From positions 1,178,001-1,242,000 of the forward strand of contig AP018180.1 in NCBI GenBank assembly GCA_002368155.1: DNA of 64,000 nt. The letters run 5' to 3'. Source of the DNA: Nostoc carneum NIES-2107. Lineage in GTDB: Bacteria; Cyanobacteriota; Cyanobacteriia; Cyanobacteriales; Nostocaceae. The notes under the pieces were generated by a model. It worked only from the letters and a program-made list of their open reading frames with translations, was not told the DNA's origin and ran no database searches. Positions 27,941 to 36,690 of this stretch are shown in pieces (position 1 is the first letter of the stretch; each line of letters begins with the position of its first letter). Both the position numbers and the translations under genes were made by a program.

Positions 27941-28366
27941 CTACATAAACAATTTTCGCATAAAGCGAAGTACATAAACAATATATTCTACCTGCGATTG
28001 AGTTTGAGCATTTGACTTGATTTCCTGCAATATTTTTTGCATTTCAGCTATATTAGCCGGATTAATCCCGATAATTGTAGCTCTAATAATTGCTGCTCTA
28101 ACACTGTTGAGTGTGTCTTTACATTCTCGCACTGCTTCTCTTAACTTATTGACTTGTTGCCAATTCTTTTCTTCTTGAGCATTGAGCAGTGCAAACTGAA
28201 GCTGCGGTAAAATATTTTGTAAATCTTGCTCTATACTCTCTAGATTTGACACATCTATATGATTGTTAGGAACTGCTTTTAATTGCAAAACTATATCTCG
28301 CAATTGTTCTAAAATATCATTACTTTCTGTAATTACAGAATCATCCAAATTGTCTAAATTTTTCAT
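27941..28366 (-). CDS. Hypothetical helical protein
   Basis: A 141-aa protein, almost entirely helical with probable coiled coils (EQLRDIVLQLKAVPNN, NAQEEKNWQQVNKLREAVREC). No signal peptide. I do not recognise the family. It lies 16 bp downstream of the putative lipoprotein gene on the same strand, so an operon is likely. Confidence 0.6.
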   Translation of the reverse strand: MKNLDNLDDSVITESNDILEQLRDIVLQLKAVPNNHIDVSNLESIEQDLQNILPQLQFALLNAQEEKNWQQVNKLREAVRECKDTLNSVRAAIIRATIIGINPANIAEMQKILQEIKSNAQTQSQVEYIVYVLRFMRKLFM

Positions 28367-28382
28367 ATCTGATAAATTTTTA

Positions 28383-29342
28383 TTAGTTTTGACATAATTG
28401 AGATTTTAAAGGTTGCGAACGTAAATTATTTTGAGATACTTCTTGGAAAAACCCTTGCAAAGTTTTATCTTCATTTATCGATTGCTCGATACTATTAATT
28501 CTCGATAAAACTGAACTGTAGTCTCTACCAGTGACGGTGTTAGCTACCCCAACAATTTTAGTAATTCGAGTTGCGATCGCTTCAAAACTTAAAGAAGGGT
28601 ATTCATCAATAAGTTTTGAGAGTTTTCTGCCTGTATCTGCTGCTATTAACAGCCTAGATATGGATTCATTTAGTATTTGCTGTTCGGTAGCATTAACTTT
28701 TAACCATGCATCTATTTGTTCAGCAACTTGACGCTTAATTTCTTCTGGGCCGATTTGGGAATATGTATTAGGATTATTATACTTTCTCTGAAGCTGTTGT
28801 AGTTTTAAACCAATTAGCACCCGTTGCGGATTGTTTGGTTTTGGTGGCTTTTGCTGAATTTGTTTAGCTAAAAGTAGCATTTTAACTGTTAAACATCGTG
28901 CTGGTTGAGCAGTTTGAGCTACTATTTTGGCACTGCCGTAGTCGATTGTTTCTAAATTGTTAAAAATCTCTATAGCTGTGTCATATTCTGATTGCAAAGC
29001 ATCAAGTTCTCGCTCTAAATCTGATGGCTGATTATTTGATTGATTTTCTCCCGTAATAATTTTATCTACTTCCCTCGGATCGCCAAAATTAATTCTGCGA
29101 TCGCTAAGTAATTGCTCAACTACAAAATCACGAGAAATCTCAGCATCTAGAGGTAATTCGTTCAGTTGGTAGACTTTTTTTACTGATGCGATCGCCTCAA
29201 CCGCCTGATTACGAAAAGTCTCTGCGGTTAATCGCAACATAGTTCTTTTTTCTGGCGTACAACTGCTAAGAGTAGTACTCAAAGTCAAAGCTATGATGAA
29301 AATTTTGGATAAAGATGATTTGTGACTGATTTTGTCTTTCAT
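28383..29342 (-). CDS. Putative lipoprotein of unknown function
   Basis: A 319-aa protein with a lipoprotein-type N-terminus (KIFIIALTLSTTLSSC, lipobox Cys28). The rest is hydrophilic and helical, with no motif I recognise. The ATG is preceded by a palindrome (GGATGTGTTA/TAACACATCC, 29355-29375). It is the first gene of a probable two-gene unit with the helical protein at 27941-28366. Confidence 0.6.
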   Translation of the reverse strand: MKDKISHKSSLSKIFIIALTLSTTLSSCTPEKRTMLRLTAETFRNQAVEAIASVKKVYQLNELPLDAEISRDFVVEQLLSDRRINFGDPREVDKIITGENQSNNQPSDLERELDALQSEYDTAIEIFNNLETIDYGSAKIVAQTAQPARCLTVKMLLLAKQIQQKPPKPNNPQRVLIGLKLQQLQRKYNNPNTYSQIGPEEIKRQVAEQIDAWLKVNATEQQILNESISRLLIAADTGRKLSKLIDEYPSLSFEAIATRITKIVGVANTVTGRDYSSVLSRINSIEQSINEDKTLQGFFQEVSQNNLRSQPLKSQLCQN

Positions 29343-29354
29343 ATTGATATAGTA

Positions 29355-29375
29355 GGATGTGTTAATAACACATCC
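29355..29375. repeat. GGATGTGTTA palindrome before a lipoprotein gene
   Basis: GGATGTGTTA and TAACACATCC are 10-bp arms around one base, 12 bp upstream of the ATG of the minus-strand gene. It resembles the arms of the GATGYGTTA repeat family without its centre. A regulatory site cannot be excluded. Confidence 0.5.
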
Positions 29376-29656
29376 CCCAAGCTTTTGATAAATATAAATT
29401 TTTGTATGACTTTAGTCATGGGTAGATTCGTGACTTTTGTCTGAATCATTTTTGAGAAAAACCAGCTTTAATAATAACTTGAATCTACCACTTGAGATGA
29501 AATCAGTTACTACAGAGCAGATATGGAAGAGTAGTAACTATCAATTTGCCTCTGAAAGCTTAAGGTGTACTCTACTCGATTCTATTCGCAACCATAGCTA
29601 AACTCAAGGCAACAGATAAGTCAACAGCAATTAGTGTTCATGTTCCTTATGTTCTT

Positions 29657-29685
29657 AGAAGCTACTCGTTAGTGGCTTCTTTTTC
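29657..29685 (+). terminator. Intrinsic terminator in the leader of the HIP1-repeat gene
   Basis: AGAAGCTACT, loop CGTT, AGTGGCTTCT, then TTTTTC: a 10-bp stem with one G-U pair and a T-run. It lies 38 bp before the ATG at 29723, suggesting transcription attenuation or the end of an upstream small RNA. The spacer 29343-29656 has no other feature I recognise. Confidence 0.65.
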
Positions 29686-29722
29686 TTCCATTAACTTTAC
29701 ATTTCATTCAAGGATTTTCTTT

Positions 29723-30031
29723 ATGAAAAGGATTCTTGCATCCGGTGTATTAGGTGTTGTGCTAGCTTCAAGTGTGTTAGCAAAACCAGCTTCGGCTCAA
29801 ATTCAAGTAATTCTTGGAGGTAATGAACGACATGACTGGCGGGAACAGCAATTAGAACGCGATCGCCAACACAGACTAGAACTCGAACGCGATCGCCAAC
29901 ATAGGCTAGAACTCGAACGCGATCGCCAGCATAGACTAGAACTCGAACGTGAACGTCAACGCAGGCTAGAAATAGAACGCGATCGTCAACGTCGATTAGA
30001 AGAAGAACGCCGACACCGCGATCGCTTCTAA
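29723..30031 (+). CDS. Secreted protein with HIP1-encoded decapeptide repeats
   Basis: 102 aa from ATG 29723; a longer TTG start at 29672 lies over the leader terminator and is rejected. The signal peptide (MKRILASGVLGVVLASSVLA, likely cleaved after AKPASA) is followed by a highly charged helix of five to six decapeptides, ERDRQHRLEL. Each is encoded by a 30-bp unit carrying the HIP1-like string GCGATCGC or GCGATCG. The mature protein is therefore a periplasmic or exported charged coiled helix. Function unknown. A clean terminator follows at 30065-30090. Confidence 0.75.
   Translation: MKRILASGVLGVVLASSVLAKPASAQIQVILGGNERHDWREQQLERDRQHRLELERDRQHRLELERDRQHRLELERERQRRLEIERDRQRRLEEERRHRDRF
29847..29990. 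repeat. 30-bp coding tandem repeat carrying HIP1
   Basis: Tandem 30-bp units (GAACGCGATCGCCAACA then AGACTAGAACTC) within the secreted protein gene. Drift to GAACGTGAACGTCAACG is visible toward the 3' end. Confidence 0.85.
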
Positions 30032-30064
30032 AAATTGTTCATGTAGTATTTCAAAAATTACAAC

Positions 30065-30090
30065 AAGGGAGGCTAAAAACCTCCCTTTTT
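30065..30090 (+). terminator. Intrinsic terminator
   Basis: AAGGGAGG, loop CTAAAAA, CCTCCCTTTTT, about 35 bp after the stop of the HIP1-repeat gene. Confidence 0.88.
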
Positions 30091-30183
30091 CTCACTATTT
30101 ATGGGTTTGTGTATTTTCCCTGACGGCAAAATCAAGTATGTAAAGTTAAGATTTAGAGTAATATTTATTACTGAATATAGAAG

Positions 30184-30621
30184 ATGGATCTACCACTTCT
30201 CTTAATTCTTTGTACTGGTAATTCTTGTCGTAGCCAAATAGCTGAAGGGTTATTGAAAGAGTTAGCTGATGATTTATTCACAACTCAAAGTGCAGGAATG
30301 AACCCAGCTAAAGAAGTACATCCTTTAGCTATAAAAGTGATGCAAGAGATAGGGATAGATATTTCCAAAAATTATTGTAAACATATCAATCTTTTTCTTG
30401 ACCAAAAAATTGATACTGTCATTACAGTTTGCGATCATGCAGACCAAAGTTGTCCTACTTTACTATCATCTATTAAACGTCATCACTTTAGCTTTCCTGA
30501 TCCAGCAGAAGCCACAGGTACAGAAATAGAAAAACTGCAAATATTTCGTCAGGTGCGTGACGATATTAGTAAGCTGCTTTTGGCATACGTAGCAGGGAGA
30601 CGTGATGCGGTTTCAGCATAG
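30184..30621 (+). CDS. arsC: ArsC-type arsenate reductase / low-molecular-weight phosphatase
   Basis: 145 aa. The P-loop C10-TGNSC-R16 is the CX5R of low-molecular-weight tyrosine phosphatases. The two extra cysteines C83 and C90 (VCDHADQSCP) match the relay pair of thioredoxin-coupled ArsC (C10/C82/C89 in S. aureus). The late acid FPDPAEATG supplies the general acid. Predicted role: reduction of arsenate to arsenite in the cytosol. No arsenite efflux gene or arsR is adjacent. It is followed 12-18 bp later by a sensor kinase gene on the same strand. Confidence 0.85.
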   Translation: MDLPLLLILCTGNSCRSQIAEGLLKELADDLFTTQSAGMNPAKEVHPLAIKVMQEIGIDISKNYCKHINLFLDQKIDTVITVCDHADQSCPTLLSSIKRHHFSFPDPAEATGTEIEKLQIFRQVRDDISKLLLAYVAGRRDAVSA

Positions 30622-30638
30622 TTACAGGAGTTATGGGA

Positions 30639-32453
30639 ATGTTAGTTGATTCACAAAATTTACCTTTAACTATGTTTAATGCCTTAGCTAACCGCAACGA
30701 TTTATTTATGGCATTAACAGATAGATCTGGACGTATAGAGTGGGTCAATGAAGCATTAGTACAATGCACAGAAATACCAGCAGAAATCTTAATAGGAAAA
30801 AAGTTTTTATCTGTACTGGCTGCTCATGAAAAAACTAATATTCAACAAGCTTATATCCGTGAACAATTACTAAAAGGCGAAAGCTTTAAATTTGAGTTTT
30901 CTTATATATCAAATAATCAGCAAGAACATTGGCTATTTGTCGATGGTCAGGCTATCTCGAATGGCGAAGGTCTCACTACTAACTATGCTATTATCGCCCA
31001 TGATATTACATTACGTAAGCTGACAGAAAAAGACTTAGAGCAAACTCGCCAACGTCTCAAGCGACTGGTAGAAAATGTTAAATTAGTACCTTGGGAAGCA
31101 GAAGCTAGCACTCATCAGTTTACTTATGTAGGGCCACAAGCAATTGATTTATTTGGTTATGAATCAGAAGAATGGTATCAACCGCAATTCTGGCGATCGC
31201 ACATTCATCCTGAAGATTTACCCCATGTGTTAGAACATCAGCAAGTTACCGCACTCCAAGAAGATGATTACATAGTTGAGTATCGGTTTTTAGCTGCTGA
31301 TGGTAACTGGATTTGGGTAAAAGATATTGTTAATGTGGTACGTTACCAAGGTGAAATCACCCAATTAATAGGCTTTATTATAGATATTAATCAACCCAAA
31401 AATACAGAGCTATCATTACAAGAAGCCTTAAGCAAATTAGCACAAGCAAATCAAGAATTAGAACATCGTGTACAGCGACGTACATCTGATTTAATTCAAG
31501 AAAAAGAAAAACTCCAACAAACTCTACAGCAACTACAGCAAGCTCAAGCGCAACTTATTCATCGAGAAAAAATGTCTAGCTTGGGTCAACTTGTAGCTGG
31601 TATCGCTCATGAAATAAATAATCCTATTAACTTTATCTATGGGAACCTGAATCCAGCTACCAAATATGTTGAAGATATACTATATGTATTGCAATTATAT
31701 CAACAGCAATATCCTCAAGCTGATACGACCTTGCAAGCAGCAATAGAAGAGGCCGATCTCGATTTCTTGATAGAAGATTTACCCAATCTATTAAACTCTA
31801 TGAAACTGGGTGCTAACCGCATTCGGGAAATAGTACTCTCTCTGCGGAATTTTTCTCGCCTTGATGAAGCGGAAATTAAGCACGTAAATATTCATGATGG
31901 GTTAGATAGTACTTTAATGATTTTGCAGAACCGTCTCAAATCTAAAACTGGTTGTCCCCAAATTCAAGTTATCAAAGAATATAGCCAATTACCGCTAGTA
32001 GAGTGTTATGCAGGACAACTCAATCAAGTATTTCTCAACATTATTGCTAATGCTATAGATTCTTTGGAAGAGTACGATCGTCAGCGTTCGCCTCAAGAAA
32101 TGTTAGAAAATCCCAGCCAAATCAAAATTTGCACAGAATTAAACAAAGGTGACCCTACTATTGAAGGTAGAGAGGAATTTTATCATAAACCCTACAATAT
32201 GCAGTCTGCACCGGCAGTTGTAATTCGGATTATAGACAATGGGCCTGGTATTAGCGAAGCCGTTCGCCAACGTTTGTTTGACCCCTTCTTTACTACCAAA
32301 GGTATTGGCAAAGGTACAGGATTAGGCTTATCTATTAGTTATCAAATTGTCGTTGAAAAGCATCAAGGACAACTGGAATGTCATTCTTATCCTGGTCATA
32401 CAGAATTTGCGATCGTGATTCCCCAGGAAAGAATTAAAACAAACTATGCATAA
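30639..32453 (+). CDS. PAS-PAS sensor histidine kinase
   Basis: About 604 aa. I chose ATG 30639 because GGAG is 8 bases upstream; an ATG at 30633 is too close. Two PAS domains (about 10-130 and 140-265, the second with a YRFLAADGNWIWVKDI PAC motif) precede a long coiled coil (LSKLAQANQELEHRVQRR...LQQAQAQLIH). The kinase core follows: GQLVAGIAHEINNPINFI with the phospho-His, N box NIIANAIDSL, DNGPGI, and GTGLGLSISYQIV. No membrane segment, so it is cytosolic. No response regulator is adjacent; it may share a transcript with arsC. Confidence 0.92.
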   Translation: MLVDSQNLPLTMFNALANRNDLFMALTDRSGRIEWVNEALVQCTEIPAEILIGKKFLSVLAAHEKTNIQQAYIREQLLKGESFKFEFSYISNNQQEHWLFVDGQAISNGEGLTTNYAIIAHDITLRKLTEKDLEQTRQRLKRLVENVKLVPWEAEASTHQFTYVGPQAIDLFGYESEEWYQPQFWRSHIHPEDLPHVLEHQQVTALQEDDYIVEYRFLAADGNWIWVKDIVNVVRYQGEITQLIGFIIDINQPKNTELSLQEALSKLAQANQELEHRVQRRTSDLIQEKEKLQQTLQQLQQAQAQLIHREKMSSLGQLVAGIAHEINNPINFIYGNLNPATKYVEDILYVLQLYQQQYPQADTTLQAAIEEADLDFLIEDLPNLLNSMKLGANRIREIVLSLRNFSRLDEAEIKHVNIHDGLDSTLMILQNRLKSKTGCPQIQVIKEYSQLPLVECYAGQLNQVFLNIIANAIDSLEEYDRQRSPQEMLENPSQIKICTELNKGDPTIEGREEFYHKPYNMQSAPAVVIRIIDNGPGISEAVRQRLFDPFFTTKGIGKGTGLGLSISYQIVVEKHQGQLECHSYPGHTEFAIVIPQERIKTNYA

Positions 32454-32511
32454 CCTAAGGTAGGATAGAAAAGAATAATTTTTATATTTAATTTTCTAGT
32501 TTTCTACATTA

Positions 32512-32612
32512 TATTAATTTGAAAAAAGAATGCGCCAGGTTGTAGGGGCAAGGCAGTGCCTTGCCCTCTAGAATATTATTGAGGTGTCGCAAACATTATT
32601 TTATTTGGTATT
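32512..32612. mobile_element. MITE-like element, degenerate ends, inverted orientation
   Basis: The core GGGCAAGGCA-G-TGCCTTGCCC, the GAAAAAAGAATGCG arm and GTGTCGCAAACATTATT are shared with the other copies, read in reverse. The ends are eroded (ATTAATTTG and ATTTGGTAT). It fills much of the spacer between the kinase and hisC. Confidence 0.6.
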
Positions 32613-32709
32613 ATTTGGTTGCCAACTCTTGTAATTACTAATTTTTGACAAATCCAAAATCTAAAATCTAAAATTTCTTGACAACCTGTTTTTCTAAGAT
32701 ACCTAGACT

Positions 32710-33777
32710 ATGACGAAATATTTCCGTTCCAATGTTGATGCAATGGCTAGCTATGTCCCTGGTGAACAGCCACCAAGAGGGACAAAAATTATTAAACTCA
32801 ATAGCAATGAAAATCCTTATCCACCCTCACCCGCAGCATTAGAAGTACTGCGGAATATTGATGGTGAGTGGTTACGGCGCTATCCTGAACCATTTGGGGG
32901 AGAATTTCGCCAAGCTGCTAGTAAAGTTTTAGGCGTTCCTAGCGATTGGATTATTGTTGGTAATGGTAGTGACGAAATTTTAAGCATCATTATTCGTGCT
33001 TGTACTGAACCAGGACGTAAGGTAGTTTATCCTATGCCAACTTATGTGTTATATCGCACATTAGTTGAGATGCAAGCAGCAGATGTTTTAGAGATCCCTT
33101 ACCCAGAAAATTATAGTTTGCCTTTAAAAGAATTAATTGCTGCTGATGGTTCAGTCACATTTATTGCATCTCCTAATAGTCCATCAGGTCATGTAGTTCC
33201 AAATAATGATCTGCGAAAATTAGCCAGTCAATTATCTGGGATTTTAGTAATTGATGAAGCCTATGTAGATTTTACAGAATCAAGTGCTTTAGATTTAGTA
33301 CATGAATATGAGAATGTCATAATTATTCGCACTCTTTCTAAAGGGTATTCTTTAGCAGGATTACGCTTAGGTTTTGGCATAGCAAAACCTAAGTTATTAG
33401 ATGGATTATTTAAAGTCAAAGATAGCTATAACATTGATGCGATCGCCTGTGCTGTAGCGACAGCCGCTATCACCGATCAAGCCTATAAAAACGCTTGTGT
33501 CGCCAAAATTAAAGCATCACGAAATCACCTAGCATCAGACTTGAAAAAATTAGGTTTTCTAGTTTGGAATTCCCAAACAAATTTTTTACTAGTCCAGCCT
33601 CCCCAAGGAAATGCAGAATACCTCTATCAAAAACTCAAAGAACAGAAAATTTTAATTCGCTATTTTAAACAACCACAATTGGATAATAAATTACGCATTA
33701 CCATTGGTACTGATGAACAAAATCAAACCTTGGTACAAGCATTGACTGATTTGCTGAATAGTCAACATAAAGAGTAG
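32710..33777 (+). CDS. hisC: Histidinol-phosphate aminotransferase
   Basis: A 355-aa fold-type I PLP aminotransferase. Typical HisC segments are KLNSNENPYPPSP, PSSPG-like SPNSPSGH, VIDEAYVDF, the PLP Lys211 in RTLSKGYSLAGLRLGF, and a C-terminal R.T.G. substrate segment (LRITIGT). It converts imidazole-acetol phosphate to histidinol phosphate with glutamate. It is not clustered with other his genes, as is usual in cyanobacteria. Confidence 0.93.
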   Translation: MTKYFRSNVDAMASYVPGEQPPRGTKIIKLNSNENPYPPSPAALEVLRNIDGEWLRRYPEPFGGEFRQAASKVLGVPSDWIIVGNGSDEILSIIIRACTEPGRKVVYPMPTYVLYRTLVEMQAADVLEIPYPENYSLPLKELIAADGSVTFIASPNSPSGHVVPNNDLRKLASQLSGILVIDEAYVDFTESSALDLVHEYENVIIIRTLSKGYSLAGLRLGFGIAKPKLLDGLFKVKDSYNIDAIACAVATAAITDQAYKNACVAKIKASRNHLASDLKKLGFLVWNSQTNFLLVQPPQGNAEYLYQKLKEQKILIRYFKQPQLDNKLRITIGTDEQNQTLVQALTDLLNSQHKE

Positions 33778-33802
33778 GGTTAAAATTAGCGATCGCACAA
33801 TA

Positions 33803-34618
33803 TCATGCAGGTTGATTATCATCAGTTTGAGCTTGTAATTGTTCAACTTGCTCAACCGTTAAACCAGTAACGCGAGCAATTAATGCGATCGCCATTCCCT
33901 CATTGAGCATATTTTTGGCAACCTCTTGCGCTTTTTGCTCAATACCCTGTACTATACCTTGCTCTATTCCTTCTTTAAGCCCTTCTTGTAAAATATCTTG
34001 ATAGATTACAGATTCGCGCATAATATCACTCCGCAAAATTCTATTAATCACGTCTTTATTTAATGCTAGCCCAGCTAACACCGCTGTTGACGCAGCAACA
34101 TTGCTTCGGATTCGGGTATCATTGATTGCTTTAATAGCTTCAGCAACTTGTTCTAAGGTTCGTGTTTGATTGTTAGTTTGACTTAAAGTTGCAAAAGGTA
34201 ACAAACCTGGAGAACTCAAAAATAGTTCTGTTGGCTGTTCCCAAAGTCGAATAACTTCAAATCGATGAAAAGTGTTTTCTAAGGCAAATTCCGTTTGATA
34301 AACTAGCTCAGAATCGCTAGGTTGTAAATAAATGACAACCTGACGCATTTGCTTATGAGGAAACCTGCGATACACCCGTAAGCGGTAATCACACATCCGA
34401 AAGGGAATATCGGCTTTAGGCTTAGTTTGGAATTCGAGATGGAGGACAATTTCCTCTGACTGCAACAAAATTAGTGCATCCGCACGGATAGGTTCGAGGG
34501 ATAATTCTGATGGACTAAGTTTGGTGAGTGCAACTGGTTCATTGAGTAGCCAAGTTGCAAAATCACTGGAAAATGATTCGGCGAGAAATTTGCAGACATT
34601 ATCAAACATAGTCTGCAA
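33803..34618 (-). CDS. Rpn-family PD-(D/E)XK nuclease / putative transposase-like protein
   Basis: 271 aa. The N-terminal half has the pattern of the Rpn/YhgA-like nuclease family common in cyanobacteria: FLAESFSSDFATWLL, Asp in IRADALILL, and HLEFQTKP (E-x-Q/K) followed by RMCDYRLRVYRRFP. The C-terminal part has helical tails rich in EGIEQGI repeats, typical of these proteins. Known members promote recA-independent recombination; many copies occur per genome and the role is mostly unknown. ATGs at 34618 and 34609 are both possible starts. No transposon ends seen. Confidence 0.75.
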   Translation of the reverse strand: MQTMFDNVCKFLAESFSSDFATWLLNEPVALTKLSPSELSLEPIRADALILLQSEEIVLHLEFQTKPKADIPFRMCDYRLRVYRRFPHKQMRQVVIYLQPSDSELVYQTEFALENTFHRFEVIRLWEQPTELFLSSPGLLPFATLSQTNNQTRTLEQVAEAIKAINDTRIRSNVAASTAVLAGLALNKDVINRILRSDIMRESVIYQDILQEGLKEGIEQGIVQGIEQKAQEVAKNMLNEGMAIALIARVTGLTVEQVEQLQAQTDDNQPA

Positions 34619-34712
34619 TTATATCAATAGTATCGTGCGTTCTTAACTTAGGAACGAATCACTTAATTTTTTACTCTTAACTATATAGCTTTCAACTGTT
34701 CACTATTAACTC

Positions 34713-35969
34713 ATGACTCCAGTAGATATTCTCATTCTCTCCAATGGCCCAGGGGAAGTAACAACTTGGGTACGTCCAGTAGTGAAAGCATTGCGGGAAC
34801 AACTGGGTAATGATCGCTCTACTGTGAGGATTTCTGTAATTTTATCTCCTTGTCCCAATGCTAGTGGCAAAGAAGCCGCGATCGCTCTTTCTTACCCAGA
34901 AGTTGATAGAGTTCAGGGAGCAGAGTATTTTTGGCAATTTTTACTCTGGGGAAAAACTGTTGAAAATTGGGATTGGAGAAGTCGCGGAGTCGTAGTGTTT
35001 CTGGGTGGCGATCAATTTTTTCCCGTTGTCATTGGTAAAAAACTCGGATACAAAACAGTAATTTACGCCGAATGGGATGCTCGTTGGTACAGCTTTATTG
35101 ATAGCTTTGGTGTGATGACACCGAAAGTTGCTGGACGTATTCCTCAGAAATATGCTCACAAATTTACTGTTGTGGGTGATTTGATGTTAGAAGCGCAGAG
35201 TTCACTTCACACTCAAGACTCAGGAGTCAGTACTGAAATCATTGGTTTATTACCGGGTTCAAAAGCTGCAAAGTTAGCGCAAGGAGTACCATTAACATTA
35301 GCGATCGCAGAATACATCCACGCAAAAAGACCCCAAACTAAGTTTGTTATTCCCGTAGCACCTACTTTAGATTTACAAACTTTAGCTAGCTTTGCTGATG
35401 CTCAAAAAAATCCTTTTATAAAAACCTTTGGCTTTTCTGGTGCTTCCTTAATCGTCCCAGAAGATAGCCAACATCATCCTCTACTCAAAACCGCTAACGG
35501 CTTAACTATAGAACTTTCACAAGCAACGCCAGCTTATCAATTATTATCTCAATGTCGTATTTGTTTAACTACTGTAGGAGCAAATACCGCCGAACTCGGT
35601 GCTTTAGCTGTGCCGATGATTGTTTTACTCCCCACCCAACAGCTTGATGCTATGCGTTCTTGGGATGGTTTACCAGGTTTGCTGGCTAATTTACCAGGAT
35701 TGGGTTCGACCTTTGCCAAAGTTATCAACTGGCTATTTCTTAGACGCAAAGGTTTATTAGCCTGGCCGAATATTTGGGCACAGTCAGAGATAGTACCTGA
35801 ACTTGTAGGACATCTCCAAGCGCCAGAAATTGGAGAAATGGTCTTAGATTTATTGACTCATCCTGAAAAATTACAGGAAATGCAACTCAAGCTACGCAAT
35901 GTCCGGGGTGAAGCAGGCGCAGCACAAAAATTAGCCAATTTGGTAACAGCAGCGATTGAGCTTGTGTAA
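34713..35969 (+). CDS. Lipid-A-disaccharide synthase-related glycosyltransferase
   Basis: A 418-aa GT-B protein of the cyanobacterial and plant LpxB-related class: ILILSNGPGEVTTWVRPVV at the start, FLGGDQFFPVVIGKKLGYKTVIYAEWDARW, LLPGSKAAKLAQGVPLTLAIAEY, and the donor site TTVGANTAELGALAVPMIVLLP. True LpxB joins UDP-diacylglucosamine to lipid X; in this class the substrate is unproven. Presumably it acts in envelope glycolipid synthesis at the cytosolic membrane face. Confidence 0.8.
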   Translation: MTPVDILILSNGPGEVTTWVRPVVKALREQLGNDRSTVRISVILSPCPNASGKEAAIALSYPEVDRVQGAEYFWQFLLWGKTVENWDWRSRGVVVFLGGDQFFPVVIGKKLGYKTVIYAEWDARWYSFIDSFGVMTPKVAGRIPQKYAHKFTVVGDLMLEAQSSLHTQDSGVSTEIIGLLPGSKAAKLAQGVPLTLAIAEYIHAKRPQTKFVIPVAPTLDLQTLASFADAQKNPFIKTFGFSGASLIVPEDSQHHPLLKTANGLTIELSQATPAYQLLSQCRICLTTVGANTAELGALAVPMIVLLPTQQLDAMRSWDGLPGLLANLPGLGSTFAKVINWLFLRRKGLLAWPNIWAQSEIVPELVGHLQAPEIGEMVLDLLTHPEKLQEMQLKLRNVRGEAGAAQKLANLVTAAIELV

Positions 35970-36044
35970 ATAAATATTAACTTTTACAAAAATGTTTGTG
36001 ATCTAGCTGGACTCTCTACCCGACTAGAGACTTTAGGATAACGT

Positions 36045-36215
36045 ATGGAATTGATCCGGCAAATGATTCCTCACCATGAATCATCTGTAATGATGGCACA
36101 GATGGTAGGCGATCGCGCTAACCATACACAAATTCTTGACCTCGCTCAAGCTATCATCAAAGCGCAAACTGCTGAAATTTAGCAAATGCAGCAATGGTAT
36201 CAAGCCTGGTCTTGA
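36045..36215 (+). pseudogene. DUF305 fragment with internal TAG
   Basis: Translation gives MIPHHESSVMMAQMVGDRA, LDLAQAIIKAQTAEI, then TAG (36180-36182) and QMQQWYQAW before TGA. This is the conserved core of the DUF305 four-helix family, whose full proteins are about 150-200 aa with a signal peptide. The N-terminal part is missing and a probable CAG codon has become TAG, so it is a dead remnant. It lies 28 bp upstream of a copper chaperone gene, a context in which DUF305 is common. Confidence 0.7.
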
Positions 36216-36243
36216 TTAATTATTTCTTCAACATTTGAAACTT

Positions 36244-36438
36244 ATGACACTTCAACTCACTGTTCCCAACATGGCTTGTTCGGCTTGTGCAAACAATATT
36301 ACCAATGCACTTAAAGCCGTCGATGCCAATGCAAATATTCAAGCAGATCCTCAAACTAAGCTTGTCAGTATAGATACTCAAGCTTCTGAAACAGCAATTA
36401 AAGAAGCATTAGCTGCTGCTGGCTATCCAGCTACCTAA
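36244..36438 (+). CDS. Copper chaperone-like HMA domain protein (CopZ type)
   Basis: 64 aa from ATG 36244 (MTLQLTVPNMACSACANNIT). A single heavy-metal-associated domain with the MxCxxC metal site (MACSAC) and a ferredoxin-like beta-alpha-beta pattern ending AIKEALAAAGYPAT. It would carry Cu(I) in the cytosol to a P-type ATPase; no ATPase gene is in the window. A TTG at 36235 is an unlikely alternative start. Confidence 0.88.
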   Translation: MTLQLTVPNMACSACANNITNALKAVDANANIQADPQTKLVSIDTQASETAIKEALAAAGYPAT

Positions 36439-36469
36439 TTTTTCGGAAATACTGACATCAAGTAATTCA

Positions 36470-36527
36470 GGGGGAAAGGTTAAAGGTTTTTCCTTTCCCT
36501 TTTCCCATTCCCTTTTTCCCCTTAACC
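36470..36527. repeat. Purine/pyrimidine mirror hairpin repeat
   Basis: GGGGGAAAGGTTAAAGG followed by C/T-rich TTTCCCTTTTCCCATTCC and CCCCTTAACC, the same family as 13955-14023, after the copper chaperone gene. It could act as a terminator for it. Confidence 0.55.
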
Positions 36528-36690
36528 AAAAAGTACTTACCAAGAAATTTTAGTAAAAAACAGTTTTAGGAATGGTAGAACCCCGGATAATGAATGATAA
36601 TTAACCTCTATAGCTAAAAGCCATCAGCCACAGGCCACAAGCTGAAATGCTGAAGGATAAAGGCTGTCGATTCAACTCTACAAATTGACT

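Noticed and set aside
33803-34618. Rpn-type protein as evidence of an active transposon
   Set aside because: No terminal repeats or target duplications flank it. The family is mostly a stand-alone nuclease despite the transposase label.
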